DNA of 64,000 nucleotides. Origin: Hydractinia symbiolongicarpus (taxonomy: Eukaryota > Cnidaria > Hydrozoa > Anthoathecata > Hydractiniidae). Below the pieces are notes generated by a model. It had not been told where the DNA came from, searched no databases, and saw only the letters and a list, made by a program, of their open reading frames with translations. Positions 49,448-60,700 of the stretch are shown here, in pieces (the stretch's first letter is position 1; each line of letters opens with the position of its first letter). The DNA is taken from positions 12,090,001 to 12,154,000 of the forward strand of contig NC_079887.1 of NCBI RefSeq assembly GCF_029227915.1, written 5' to 3'. The translations under genes were made by a program, and so were the position numbers.

Positions 49448-50550
49448 GATGTTATTTCTATTTTAAAGAATGTTTGACTAAATTATTTTATGCAGTTCAG
49501 GAAACAGAATTACTTAACACAACTAAGTATACTTTAAAATGTTAAAAGTTTTTGTATATATGTTTTTATTGAAACAACCTACAGTACAGTAGCACAATTT
49601 TTTTTTAAAAAAAATCAGAGCTTCTGCAAACATGCAGTCATGCTAACATATAGATCAATAAAACTTATTGTTTAAATACTTATGACTTACATGACCCAAC
49701 CTATAAATACCCATAGCGTAAATCTACAAAAACTCAAAGTTATATATACATGAGTTACAAAAATAAGATACAAAGCTTTCTCAATTGTTGTTTTGTTCTG
49801 TAACTTGAAATGCAGTATCATCGCTATATTTTTTCTTTTACTTTATGTTTAGTGAAAACAAATTGAGTCACTCATACTTTCATGCCAAAAACTTTTATAA
49901 AGAATACAATTTAAGACAGTTTCCCTTTTTATGTAATTTTACCTGAAATGTAAGTACCCCGAGGTGATACTGAACTTTTGGAGAAAAAAATTTGTGAATC
50001 AAAAATCTATATTTTTATTAGTCATAAGACTGGGAATATTTACTATACTTTTCTGGAATATATATATTTGATAAAAAGAACATTTCAGAAGTTAAAAGGA
50101 AATTAAGCATGTTAACATATGACATATACATTGATGTAATTATAAGCAATAAATAATCCAGTAATGGATATATAACCTATATATATATATATGTGGTGGG
50201 TTACTGTATAATGTAAATAACAACTAGGAATTCAAATGAACATTCTTTAGCTTTATCAATACTACAAACAAACAACAACACTCCTGCTAAACGTTGAATT
50301 TCTGTCTGCTTGCAAGTCAACTTAAATGCTCTTGAACAAAGTTAACAAAAAACGGCCTGGAAACAGTGCCACCAAACTTCTTTAAAATTTTGAAAATATA
50401 AAAAATGTTTATATTTTTTATTATATATGGCTTTGCAAACTTTTGTCCAACCCCTTGACCTAACGTCACCAAAAATATAAAAAATTTTTTCTTGAAAGGT
50501 CCTTCAGCATCATACAATGTCAATATGTAGAGGACATAACATTATAGCAA
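49448..50550. other. spacer between CWC15 and BUD23
   Basis: Holds the CWC15 3' UTR and the BUD23 upstream region. A short (AT)n run is at about 50177-50192. No gene or RNA is recognised. Confidence 0.5.
50417..50422 (-). terminator. candidate polyadenylation signal of CWC15
   Basis: AATAAA on the minus strand lies about 130 bases after the CWC15 stop codon. It is the nearest canonical signal. Confidence 0.4.
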
Positions 50551-51207
50551 CTACTTCACATATTTGTCCATAAATCTTTTATGAAACTCAGATCGAATTG
50601 TGTCATTTATAAAACCTTTATTTTTGTTTGTGTCATCATCTTTTGCACAATTTTTAAACACAACATCATCATCCCATCTACGATTAACACGAAAGTCGGA
50701 GGGCTGTTTATTGAGCAAAGGATTACCAGATAGCAGGTTTTCAGTTCGAATTCTTTCCTCTTCTTGGCGTTTTTCTTGTTCTTTTTTCATAATTTCTTCA
50801 GCACGATCTCTTTTTATTCTTTGCAATTCAGCTAGAAGCTCAGCAGTATCATCTTCATCATCACTGTCATCCGAATCTTCATCATCATCATCAACAGCAT
50901 CATCAGCATCAAGCTCAGTTGTTGATTTTGGTTCAATTCTTGCCCTCTTAGAAGATGAATGACTGTCTCCTCCAGTTGACCTTTTACTTCTATCGCGAAT
51001 GTTCTTCTCCCTTTCAATTAAATCTCTTTTGAAGTCACGGCCTCGTAATTCTTCAGTAGTATTTTGACCAGTTTGTCTCGTTTTTATTTTCGTGTGTGAT
51101 GGCAGATCTCTACTTGAGTACTGTTTAGAAAGAACTGACAAATTACCTTCACCTCTTTGCGTGCCTCCTCTTGCAGTATCAAAGGTTGGTCTTGCAGCAG
51201 TCGTCAT
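50551..51207 (-). CDS. CWC15: CWC15, spliceosome-associated (NTC/PRP19-related) protein
   Basis: This is a single uninterrupted exon of 218 codons, close to human CWC15 (229). The start [15 protein letters not shown] and [20 protein letters not shown] are the invariant N-terminal core that binds in the catalytic spliceosome. The middle is a low-complexity acidic run (roughly 99-123, mostly D and E) followed by a charged helix [15 protein letters not shown]. The C-terminus keeps [19 protein letters not shown] and FHKRFMDKY. By homology it stabilises the U2/U6 active site of activated spliceosomes in the nucleus. It is intronless among intron-rich neighbours. A frame on the opposite strand (50600-50962) is only its serine-rich shadow. 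Confidence 0.96.
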   Translation of the reverse strand: MTTAARPTFDTARGGTQRGEGNLSVLSKQYSSRDLPSHTKIKTRQTGQNTTEELRGRDFKRDLIEREKNIRDRSKRSTGGDSHSSSKRARIEPKSTTELDADDAVDDDDEDSDDSDDEDDTAELLAELQRIKRDRAEEIMKKEQEKRQEEERIRTENLLSGNPLLNKQPSDFRVNRRWDDDVVFKNCAKDDDTNKNKGFINDTIRSEFHKRFMDKYVK

Positions 51208-51619
51208 TGTTAAAAGATATATATATGTCCTTAAAATTTAATCAAAATAGTTCACAAATTCGCAAAGCGCAAACAATAAAAACAGTACGCACTTCTTAGT
51301 TTACCATTTTTAAATGTTCGAAGGAAACAAAATCACGGAAAACGAATATGACGTAAAACATTGTTTCGTGTGTGTTTTCACATGGCATCATAACATTGCC
51401 CATTCACCGCGAAAAGAATCGTCATTCACCTTCCCTGGTTGTTGTTGGTTGTTGGATTGAGTGACATTTAACTGGCTTATTTTATTTGATGAGATAGTAG
51501 TTAGTAGCTAAATGGCTAATACTAGGTCACAGTAGCTCAATTCTTTTCTTAGCAATAACACTCCTTTTCCAGTCAGGAAAAATTGCGAATTGAGGATGAA
51601 TCAATATTAAGAAAATAAA
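51208..51619. other. CWC15 upstream region
   Basis: Presumed CWC15 promoter and flanking sequence. No gene is recognised. Confidence 0.45.
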
Positions 51620-52352
51620 TCTTTTATAATAATACAGAAACTGTGTGGTGTCTATCCATAACAGGCAAAGTGGATGTGTTCATTTTCCTTTGATGTTGCC
51701 GTAAAAGTGCATGTCTAATATGTAAAATTTCCTGACGTTATGGTGTGACGTCAATAACACAACTTTAACGTCAATATCTTATTATCAATTAATTGCAACC
51801 ATTTACAGTGCACCTAAAACTTTGAGGCCAAATAACTTGGAAACGAGGTGGTAACATCAATGATTTTTCACCTCGTGGGTAACTAGGGACATCTAGGACC
51901 AATTTGGGTAATTTTCCAAAACTTGGATCCCCAAATCCGTTTTGGAATGGACAGGTTGATGACGTCATCAAAAAACCTTCAAGCCTGAATATCTCTGCAA
52001 CTGTTTCTCAAAAGTGCATGATCCTATACATTTTCTTGATCAGCGTATCAAGATCTATACAATGAAGGCAACAAGTATACCAATTTCCTAAAAAAGAAAT
52101 TTTGGTTTTTGACGGACCAATGCTGACATCAGCAAAATTTTTAAACCCTTATATCTCTAACCGCTCATCAAAGGCACATGATCATATACATTTTTTCATC
52201 AGTGTTTCAAGTTTTACACATTACAGGCAAAGAATAAACTAAATTTCCCATTTTTTTATCTGAACTGCTGACATAAGCTAAACATCTAAAACAACCTATT
52301 TTTCCATTGCCTTTATGTTTAAGTGGATTTCTCCATGGACCTTATCAACTAG
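51620..52352 (+). mobile_element. non-autonomous Helitron-like element, copy A
   Basis: It starts after an A with TCTTTTATAATAATACAGAA and ends with the hairpin-like GTGGATTTCTCCAT, twelve further bases and CTAG, followed directly by T. The interior is shared with copy C (58411-59130), including CAGTGCACCTAAAACTTT and TTGATGACGTCATCAAAAAA. TC start, a short 3' hairpin, a CTRR end and A|T insertion are the known Helitron hallmarks. No Rep/helicase is encoded. Confidence 0.6.
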
Positions 52353-52753
52353 TCTCTACAATAAAACAGAAACTGTGTCTGTCTGTTTGTAACAAGCAAA
52401 GTGGATGTGTTCATTTGCCTTTGATGTAGCCGGAAAAGTTATGTCTCAAATGTTAAATTTTCAACGATTTTTACAACGGGTATGCAAATTTCTAAAAAAT
52501 TTTTTTTTGATATTAAGCAGATCCTTGCTGACATCAGCAAAATTTTTAAACCCTTATATCTCATTACCGTTCATTAAAAGCACATACAATTTCTTGACCA
52601 GCGCTTCAAGCTCTACACAATAGAGGCAACCTGAAAACAAGGTTCTAAATTTTATTAATTTGTGGATGGTTTACTGAAGTCATCAAAATTAAAATGACGC
52701 TTTTTTCATTTTTTTCTGCCTTAGTGGATTTTTCCACAGGCTTTATTGACTAG
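52353..52753 (+). mobile_element. non-autonomous Helitron-like element, copy B (head to tail with A)
   Basis: It begins TCTCTACAATAAAACAGAAA immediately after the CTAG of copy A. It ends GTGGATTTTTCCAC, twelve bases, then CTAG, followed by T. It is shorter than A and C because of an internal deletion. The direct A-B abutment is typical of tandem rolling-circle products or of insertion at another copy's end. Confidence 0.6.
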
Positions 52754-52774
52754 TAAATATTTCCTTTGGAGGCA

Positions 52775-53030
52775 ATTCAATAGAGAGTGAGAGTAACCAT
52801 AGCCCCGGGTTAACCCAAGCCAAGTGAGGGAGATTGGGGCAATGACCCACTGTGTGGCCCATAGGATGTTGCAGAGAGTTGTCTGGCAGAGTGTGAACCC
52901 TAATTTGGTCCGCCTAGCTTGGAATGAGCAGTAGGACTCCGTATCTAGGCCATGGCCCGCCTTAAAATAACAGACAGGGTATATTCCTTGATATTTGTGA
53001 GGCTAGCCATGTAAAATATAAACATCTCTC
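52775..53030 (+). repeat. 5'-truncated copy of a tRNA-Asp-derived SINE
   Basis: Shares its body with the full copy to the right: ACCATAGCCCCGGGTTAACC, GTGAGGCTAGCCATGTAAAA and others. It lacks the tRNA-like head. Confidence 0.7.
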
Positions 53031-53071
53031 TCAGGGGCTCCCCGGGAAAAAAATAAAAAAGTCTCATTTGT

Positions 53072-53420
53072 GGCGCCGTAGATTAGTGGTTATAGCTCTC
53101 GTACTCTGTGCGGGAGACCGGGGTTTGATTCATCTTGACGGCGATTCAACATGGGCGAGTGAATGTTACCATAGCCCCGGGTTAACCCAAGCCATGTGAG
53201 GGAAATTGGGAAGATGGCACACTGTGTGGGCCGTTGGATGTTGCCGGGAGTTGTCTAGTAGAGCGCGGGCTCTAATTGGGTCTGCGTAGCTCAAAAATGA
53301 GCATTAAACACTCTAGGACTCTCCATCTACGCCATGGCCCCTCCTGGAAATAATAGACAGGGTGTATCCCTCAATATTTGTGAGGCTAGCCATGTAAAAT
53401 ATGCACATCTATCTATCTAC
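53072..53420 (+). repeat. full-length tRNA-Asp-derived SINE
   Basis: The head GCGCCGTAGATTAGTGGTTA...GCGGGAGACCGGGGTTTGAT then TC is recognisably tRNA-Asp-like. It has an A box (TAGATTAGTGGTTA), a B box (GGTTTGATTCA) and acceptor ends CGCCGT/ACGGCG that still pair. A body of about 270 bp follows and ends in an ATCT microsatellite. It is not a functional tRNA because the T stem is broken. Confidence 0.75.
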
Positions 53421-54725
53421 AACCACAATGGAAATTTGGAAAAATATTGTGCCCAACATTTTTAATTTTTTCGAGATTTAAATTTTGAGTTTTTTTAAAA
53501 ATACCAAACTTGCCCAAAACTCCTCCATAATCAAGGAAGATTAAAACAAACAGCTTCTACTGCCAAGCATCAAACTAGCACTAGTCGAAAAAAATTGTAG
53601 ACGCTATGTCATCAATAGTGATGAAAGTGATGACAAATACACAAACTTTTTTGCCGTGCAATTGGATCCTTGATATAAAATATATTGACAGACTGAAAAG
53701 ATCCAGCATTTGCACACGGCAACTATAACGGAGCAAATAAACTTCCAAGCTGGACTGGGAGCAAAGTTAATTGTGCGATGCAACAATAAAACATTTGCAT
53801 GGCAGAAGAATGTTTTACCACTTAAACATCTTCGTTAAAATACACCTTTTTTACTTTCAAAGTCATCAGGTTTTTTGTGATTGTTTCTACAGTTTATTTG
53901 GTTTTGTTTTCCCATTCTCGACTGTATGTGATTCTGAATGTGAGCGAAACACATGCAGCATAAGAAGATGTTAAAAAAACCTGTTAACTGATAGTCTTCT
54001 GGAAAAAACTTTAAACCTCTTTTTCACAGTGTTCATTTTTTAAGAGAGTACTTCTTGTGTTTCAAACCTCTTTTACAAAGCTATAAAAGCTCTGGGGTAG
54101 AGAGCAAACCTAGCGTGGAGAGGAATGTTTCATCTAAATTTGATTTTTCTATTTCATGAGCTTCAGTAAAATATATCTCTCCGAAAGTAAAAAAATGATA
54201 AGAACAAATTTTAAAATTGTTTTAAGATTAATGTTTTTTGATCCTAAAAAAGCAAACGGCAAACATGGGAACCTAGTAGTTTTGTAAATGGGATCTCATT
54301 TGTAAGGGAGGGGTCGTTTTTTATCTGTGTCTTTTAAACCTTTAAACTTTATTTTCCCTAATAATTATCATGAATTAAATTGCACAACCACATTATATCT
54401 TGCAATGCCTTTTATTTGCTGTTGAACAAAGAACTTCATGAATATGACAGAAATTAACAGTGATCCACTAAGTATGATCTTCAATTTATATGAATATAAG
54501 ATGTTTATTACACTTGTTCTCGAAGGATATTGTCATTTTTTTTTTGTGTTTAAGTTTTTGCCTGAAGATTAGTGAATATGTACACAAGAACATAGAGACT
54601 TTCTATTTTCAATATTCTTCCCGTTACTGTGTGATAACTACTAATTATAATTTAGACTGAGAAACTAAAATTAAAACCATAATGTTCAGTAATGCAGATC
54701 TATAACTTGTTAGAATCTTTGAAGA
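53421..54725. other. upstream region of the kinase-isomerase gene
   Basis: AT-rich with no gene recognised. The 3' part should contain the promoter of the gene starting at 54726. Confidence 0.45.
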
Positions 54726-57700
54726 ATGAAACATTTTTTCTGCAAAGCAACAACCATGTACACTAGCCTTGTTTTGAAAAAACTGCTGCCTAGAACATTG
54801 AAGCATGCTACATGCAGATTTAGTAGCACATCAACAGGTATACATATTTTGTTTCTAATAGTTTCTTATGTTATTCATGTTACCCCCTAAATTTATAAGT
54901 TTTGTAAAAAAAGAAAGAGCTTGATTTTCCGGGGCTTACTAAGGGTTTTAGCCATTATATGAAATATTATATCTTAACATAGAAGCACTTCACACAGGAA
55001 AAAAGACAATATATTTGAAAACACACTTTTCCATGTTCCCTTCAGCAAACAAAAAACTTTTCTCAGGATGTACTAATAGATAAAAAAAATTCAAGAAACC
55101 CTTGATTGTACACAATTTTAATTTTTTTGCTGTGATCTCATCCAATCCATTTTATTAGGAACTTTTATATATATATTTATTAATAATTTTTCAATTCTTA
55201 TTTTGTCTTAATAATTTTTTTGCCTTAAACATTTCATACTATTATGCTGTTCAGTGTGAATTATCGCCTCTCATTATTACGGTAGTGGATCATTGCAATA
55301 TCTTATTTTGTCTTCAGAATGTGACACAACCGTGAGAATACCTTGTTTGTAATATTTTATTTGTATTTAGGTAACAAGTTTGTATTAGGGTGTGGCAGCA
55401 ATGTTGTTGATCAGATCCATAAAGTTCAAGCAGTTCCGAAAGTTGGAGAAAAAGGATTCTTTCAAAGGTTGGTTAAAAGTGGATTTTTACAATAATTATT
55501 AGTTCTTTTAAATGTGTTGAAAACACCTTTTTTAAATGTAAGATTTGTCAGTTTGGTGAAGACCAATGCAGTTAATACAGCAATACAGGATTTAATAAAA
55601 TTTTCAATACACAATTAAAAAAAGCATCCAAGTTTATTATAACTGTATCTTTCTCTCTGAAAAGGCTCGTGTTCCACAAAATAACCATTATTACTTGTGA
55701 CATCTTTTTTGCAGTCCTACAAAGTTACTTGAAAAATCTGTTGTTGGAGGTGTTACAATGAATCATTTATCTTGGGCTTCATTGCTTGGTGGTAAGTATA
55801 TATTGCTTCAGTTCATGATTTAGTTCCAGACCTTACACCATGTCTGGGTGGAGACAATGCGCTCTGTTTTTTATCAATTTGTGGTTTCAAAAATAGAGCA
55901 ATTTAAAGGTGATTAGCATGTAGAGATGATAATTTACTAACCCTGTGCTAATTCCTTTTACTGATTCCTGGGCTATAACAATCAGGCCATTCCTTGAAAC
56001 AAGTGTGATCGCACGCGCACTCGCCCGCACACTCGTAAAAGGATTTACGAGTGCTTTTTATCGCACTCGTGAATTTTTTCTTTTTCTAAAATATTATAGC
56101 GATGAAAAAGGCTATTATGCTGATTACATAACATTCATTTCTTTGATTTGTTTAAAAAGTATAGAGAACATTAAAGTCGGCCCCTTTCCTTCATGCCAAC
56201 ACTCTTATGCTCGGCTGGTGCATTACACTGAGATTCGAATGAAAGATGGAAGACCATTTGGAACCATGCCACAAGTCAGTCCGACCTTCATCGTCACAGA
56301 ATACTGCGAGAAGAGTGCCCACCCATGCAAGTTAAATATAACCAGAACATGGAGAGGTTAGGTGTCCTGTACCTTAATACAGCTTTCAGACGAATGTTTT
56401 CGTGATGTATTACCAAAGAAAAAACATGTTTAATAAAGTTTAAAAAATCTTTCTAAAAGGGGAAAGAGAAATCAAGAATGTATAGAAATATATTTAATGC
56501 CAAAAACATATAGCGAATCTGCCAACACATCATCGCGTTCAACAGTGTTTCAACTTGCACTTGTCGTTAATACGTTTTACAAAATTCATTTCTATATAGC
56601 TTAAGTAACATATAACGTTGCGGTAAACAAAAAATAGTTAAGTGTGAATTACACTTGCAAATATTAACATCGCACTTGTAAATTTTGCTTACGAGTGCGT
56701 TTTTCGCACACCATAGCACTCGTAATTTTTTTAGTGGGTGCTTTTTGTAGCTCTGGCATAGTTTTATTCAAGAAATGGCCTGAACAATTCATTTTTATGA
56801 TAGATAAAAACACTTTTTGCACATTATCTATAAGCAACCTCATTTTGGTGGTCAAGCCTTATGGTTGCTCATTGGAGGGGGACTTTGTGATCCCCGAGTT
56901 GCTTAACTGGTTGTTAACACCTGTTTTTTTACTGGGATAGTGGAATTAAACTTTAGTGCTGTTTAAACACATATTTTTTCTGAGAAGATTTATGCTTGTC
57001 TACTTCATAAGACTGCTAAGATAAGTTGTTTAGGGAAAGAATGTGAGACCTAAAGGTTGCTAAGGCAGGTGGATATTTCTTTATGTAATTTGAGCCTGAC
57101 CTGTAGCAACTGGATTCTTGAAAAATAAACTTATACATCAGACTTTTTCTGGTCTCTCCACAACCAGCCATTTCAAATTTAAACATTGTAAAAATAATAT
57201 TTCAATTGGTTTAGTACCTACTGGCTTGTTAGCTTTGCAAGGAAATGACCCGTGTGGTGAGCTGATTCGGAAAACAATGCAAGAAATGAAGATCAATCAA
57301 AATTTTTTGCAAAGTACGTAGATCTTTTACGAAGGATATATATTTTTTTGGTACTATTAAAGAAGGCTATTTGTTAGAACTGTTAGGGTACAGAACTGTT
57401 CACAAGTAGATATTATCTGATAGCAAGACAATTCTAAATATCACACCAGCAAGAATATATTTAAACATCGTCTTTTTGATTCATTTTTTTTTATCTCAAT
57501 TTTGATACAGGATTTTGATGGGAAAACAATCTAAACTTTCAGCCCTCTAAATTAACAAAAAAGTTAAAGACAAACTTTTGCCACTATTAAATCAGCTATG
57601 TTATCAAAACAAAAATTTGCATTTGGAATAAATAATTTAGGTAAATCATTTAGTTAATTGTTTTTAAAAAATTTTATAGTACAAAATGACTACGCAACAG

Positions 57701-60700
57701 CTGAATCATATGTGTTTGTACAACAAGATGGCGAACGTTCCATTGTCATGGCATCAGGTGCAACAAGCTTGATATCTGAAGAGAAAGTGACAAATTATTT
57801 TAGTAAGTGTACATGTCCGTGTTATTGAAAGATATGGCGCGGATTGTTGAATAACAAACAAGGCCTTTTGGACAAGTTTAAATTATTTACACAAGTGATC
57901 ATATGTACAAACGTTTTTCAAAATTGTGTCTGAATTTATTTAACAAATACATAAAAAATTCATGCTAGAATTGTTCTAAAGTCAATGAAGCAATGGTTCT
58001 ATTAAGAGAAAGTTTATCTCCCTTTATGATTAGGCTCTCCTATAAGGTAAACTTAAAATCATTACTGTCACTGCATAAGACGGTAAAATTAAAATACAAT
58101 GGCGCGTAATCACATAATCTATAATCCCAAATAGTGGACAAATGATAAGGACTGTTAACAGATTTTTTGTAAAATGTGATATTCCTAGGTCTGACCTTAA
58201 AGTGGCGAATAGTTTTTACCTACATTTTTTGTGATGTCTGCTAATGTGCATGAGTTAATATAGTTTAAGAGGAGTATGATCTAAACCAAACAACCAAAGA
58301 TCCTAAGTCTTTAGTCAGATTGCGAACAATACAAAATCAACGTATGTCTTTAATAGGTCGGTGTTTACGTTCCTTGTACGACTTACTATTAGCCAAAATA
58401 AGAGCCATAATCTCTACAATAATATGGAGAGTGTGTCTGTAACAGGCAAAGTGGATTTCTTCATTTTGCTTTGATGTTGCCGAAAAATGCATGTCTAATA
58501 TGGTAAATTTTCTGATGTTGCGCAACGTCAGTATCACTAGTTTAATGTCAATATCTTATATTAAATTAATGAAGCCATTACAGTGCACCTAAAACTTTAA
58601 GGCTAATTATCTTAGAAACGAGGTGGTGACGTCAATGTTTTTTCATTGCGTAGGTAACTAGGTACTACCTAGGACCAATTTGGGTAAGTTTCCCGAACCT
58701 GGGTCCCAAAATCCGTTTCGGAAGGGGCGGATTGATGACGTCATCAAAAAACCTTCAAACCCTATTATCTCTGCAACAAAATAACTTATAAGATGTACAT
58801 ATTTGAGCTGCGTTATTTTTGACATTGTTATTATCCGTGACTGTTTGTGTTCTTACTGTTGGTTTTGTGAGTATTGGTGTTGTGAGTGTCGATGTTGTGA
58901 GTGTCGATGGTGTGAGTTTCATTGTTGTAACTTTTTATCAACTAGATTTTGCACCTTGCAAGCTGTTCTTTTTTTTATTTTCTGTAAGATTTGACATTTG
59001 ACATTTTGTGTAACATTTTAAGAACATTTTTTTGTATATGCATTGCTCACATCAGCAAAACTTCTAAAGGGACTGATTTTTTTAATGGCTTTTTGCCTAA
59101 GTGAATTTTTCCACGTGCCTTATCAACTAATAGCCATAATAATAGCGGAAACTTTGTTTAAAAGTTAAACAGCAAAAGATAATTCTTTTTCTATTTTAAG
59201 AGTCATGTAACGATTCACTTAGTGATAAATTTAGTGTAAATGTTGGTGTACATCAGGGTTCTGTACTTAGTCCTTTGTTGTTTGTTCTAGTCTTAGAAGC
59301 GCTGTCGATGGACATGTTGTCCATGGGAGTTATTGTATGCAGATGATTTGGTTCTCATAGCAGAGTCGATGGAAGAATTAGTTGAAAAGTTTGAGAAGTG
59401 GAAGAAAGGACTAGAAGAGAAAGGGCTAAAGGTAAACACAGCAAAGTCTAAAGTCATGATAAGTAGCATTGCAGCCAAGTGTGACCTTGTAGATGGAAAG
59501 TGGCCTTGTGGAGTTTGCAGGAAAGGGGTTGGTAGTAACTCAATTTTTTGTCAGACTTGCAAGCATTGGGTACATAAGAAGTGCAGTAGTATTAGTGGAA
59601 GGTTAAGACCTGACATTCAGTTTGTATGCAAGCGTTGCAAAGGTGAGATTATAGAGAATGAAGTATTTCCAGCTTTAATGATGTACAACAGTGGCTCGTT
59701 AGAGATAGTTGAGAACTTCTGTTACTTAGGTGATATGTTGGGCAGTGAAGGGGGTGTTGGATGAAGTGTTACTTGCAGGATAGGTTCTGCTTGGAAAAAG
59801 TTCAGAGAGTTACTTCCTTTGTTGACTAGCAGAGTCCTGTCAATTGAGGTAAAAGGTAGGTTGTATGAGGCCTGTGTAGGAAGTGTTATTTTGTACGGTA
59901 GTGAGACATGGGCAGTGAAGCAGGAAGATCCTGACCGTTTAGAAAGGAATGATATGAGAATGGTTAGGTGGATGTGTAACGCCAGTGTGAGAGACAGAAA
60001 GAGTTCAGATGAGCTAAGAAGCAGGCTTAATCTCTGTAGAATTAAAGATGTTATCCAGATCAGAAGATTGAATTGGTTGGGGCACTTGGAAAGAATGGAG
60101 AAGCATAATTGGGTAAGAAAGTGTAGAGACTTGATAGTTCGTGGGGCAAAGCCCAGAGGCAGAACGAGAAAGACTTGGCAGGAGGTTATAAGGACAGACT
60201 TGATACAGAGGAAGTTGAGTTTAGATCTAACACAGTCCAGATCAGATTGGAAGAGGGTCATTAATATCACAACGGATGGGGAGTTACAACAATTATATTC
60301 TGCCTTTTCCGATATTTTATTACATAGTGGACTGTTTAGAGTCTAGTCGTATTACATTATAATTAGCATTTTGCTCCCAACAACAAGGATAAAAATTATA
60401 ATATGTCTGAGAGAAAAGAGTGTTACGACAAACAAATTTGTTTCTCGCATGTATTTGTGTAGACTATTGCTGTCATCTTACAAAACATTTAACCTCAGAG
60501 TTGAACTACACGTATGTTTGCCTGGACACTCAAATGAAGTAGATTTGCCTGAACACTCAAATGAAAAATAGCAAAAAAGAAAACAAAGTTATTATAATCA
60601 AGATGTTTTTATGCAAACAAATTACTAATTATAACCTGAGGACATTTCCAGTAGTATGATCACAAATACAGAAAATAAAGTGTGTCTTTTCTTTATTTTC

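Noticed and set aside
50600-50962. 120-codon serine-rich frame on the + strand
   Set aside because: It is the antisense shadow of the acidic region of CWC15.
53072-53145. Functional tRNA-Asp gene
   Set aside because: The T stem is broken and a SINE body with a second truncated copy follows.
58803-59001. Cysteine-rich 63-codon frame
   Set aside because: It translates the short TGTGAGTGTCGATG-type repeats inside Helitron-like copy C.
59722-60270. 182-codon frame on the minus strand
   Set aside because: Antisense of the reverse transcriptase C-terminal region, which has clear family motifs on +.
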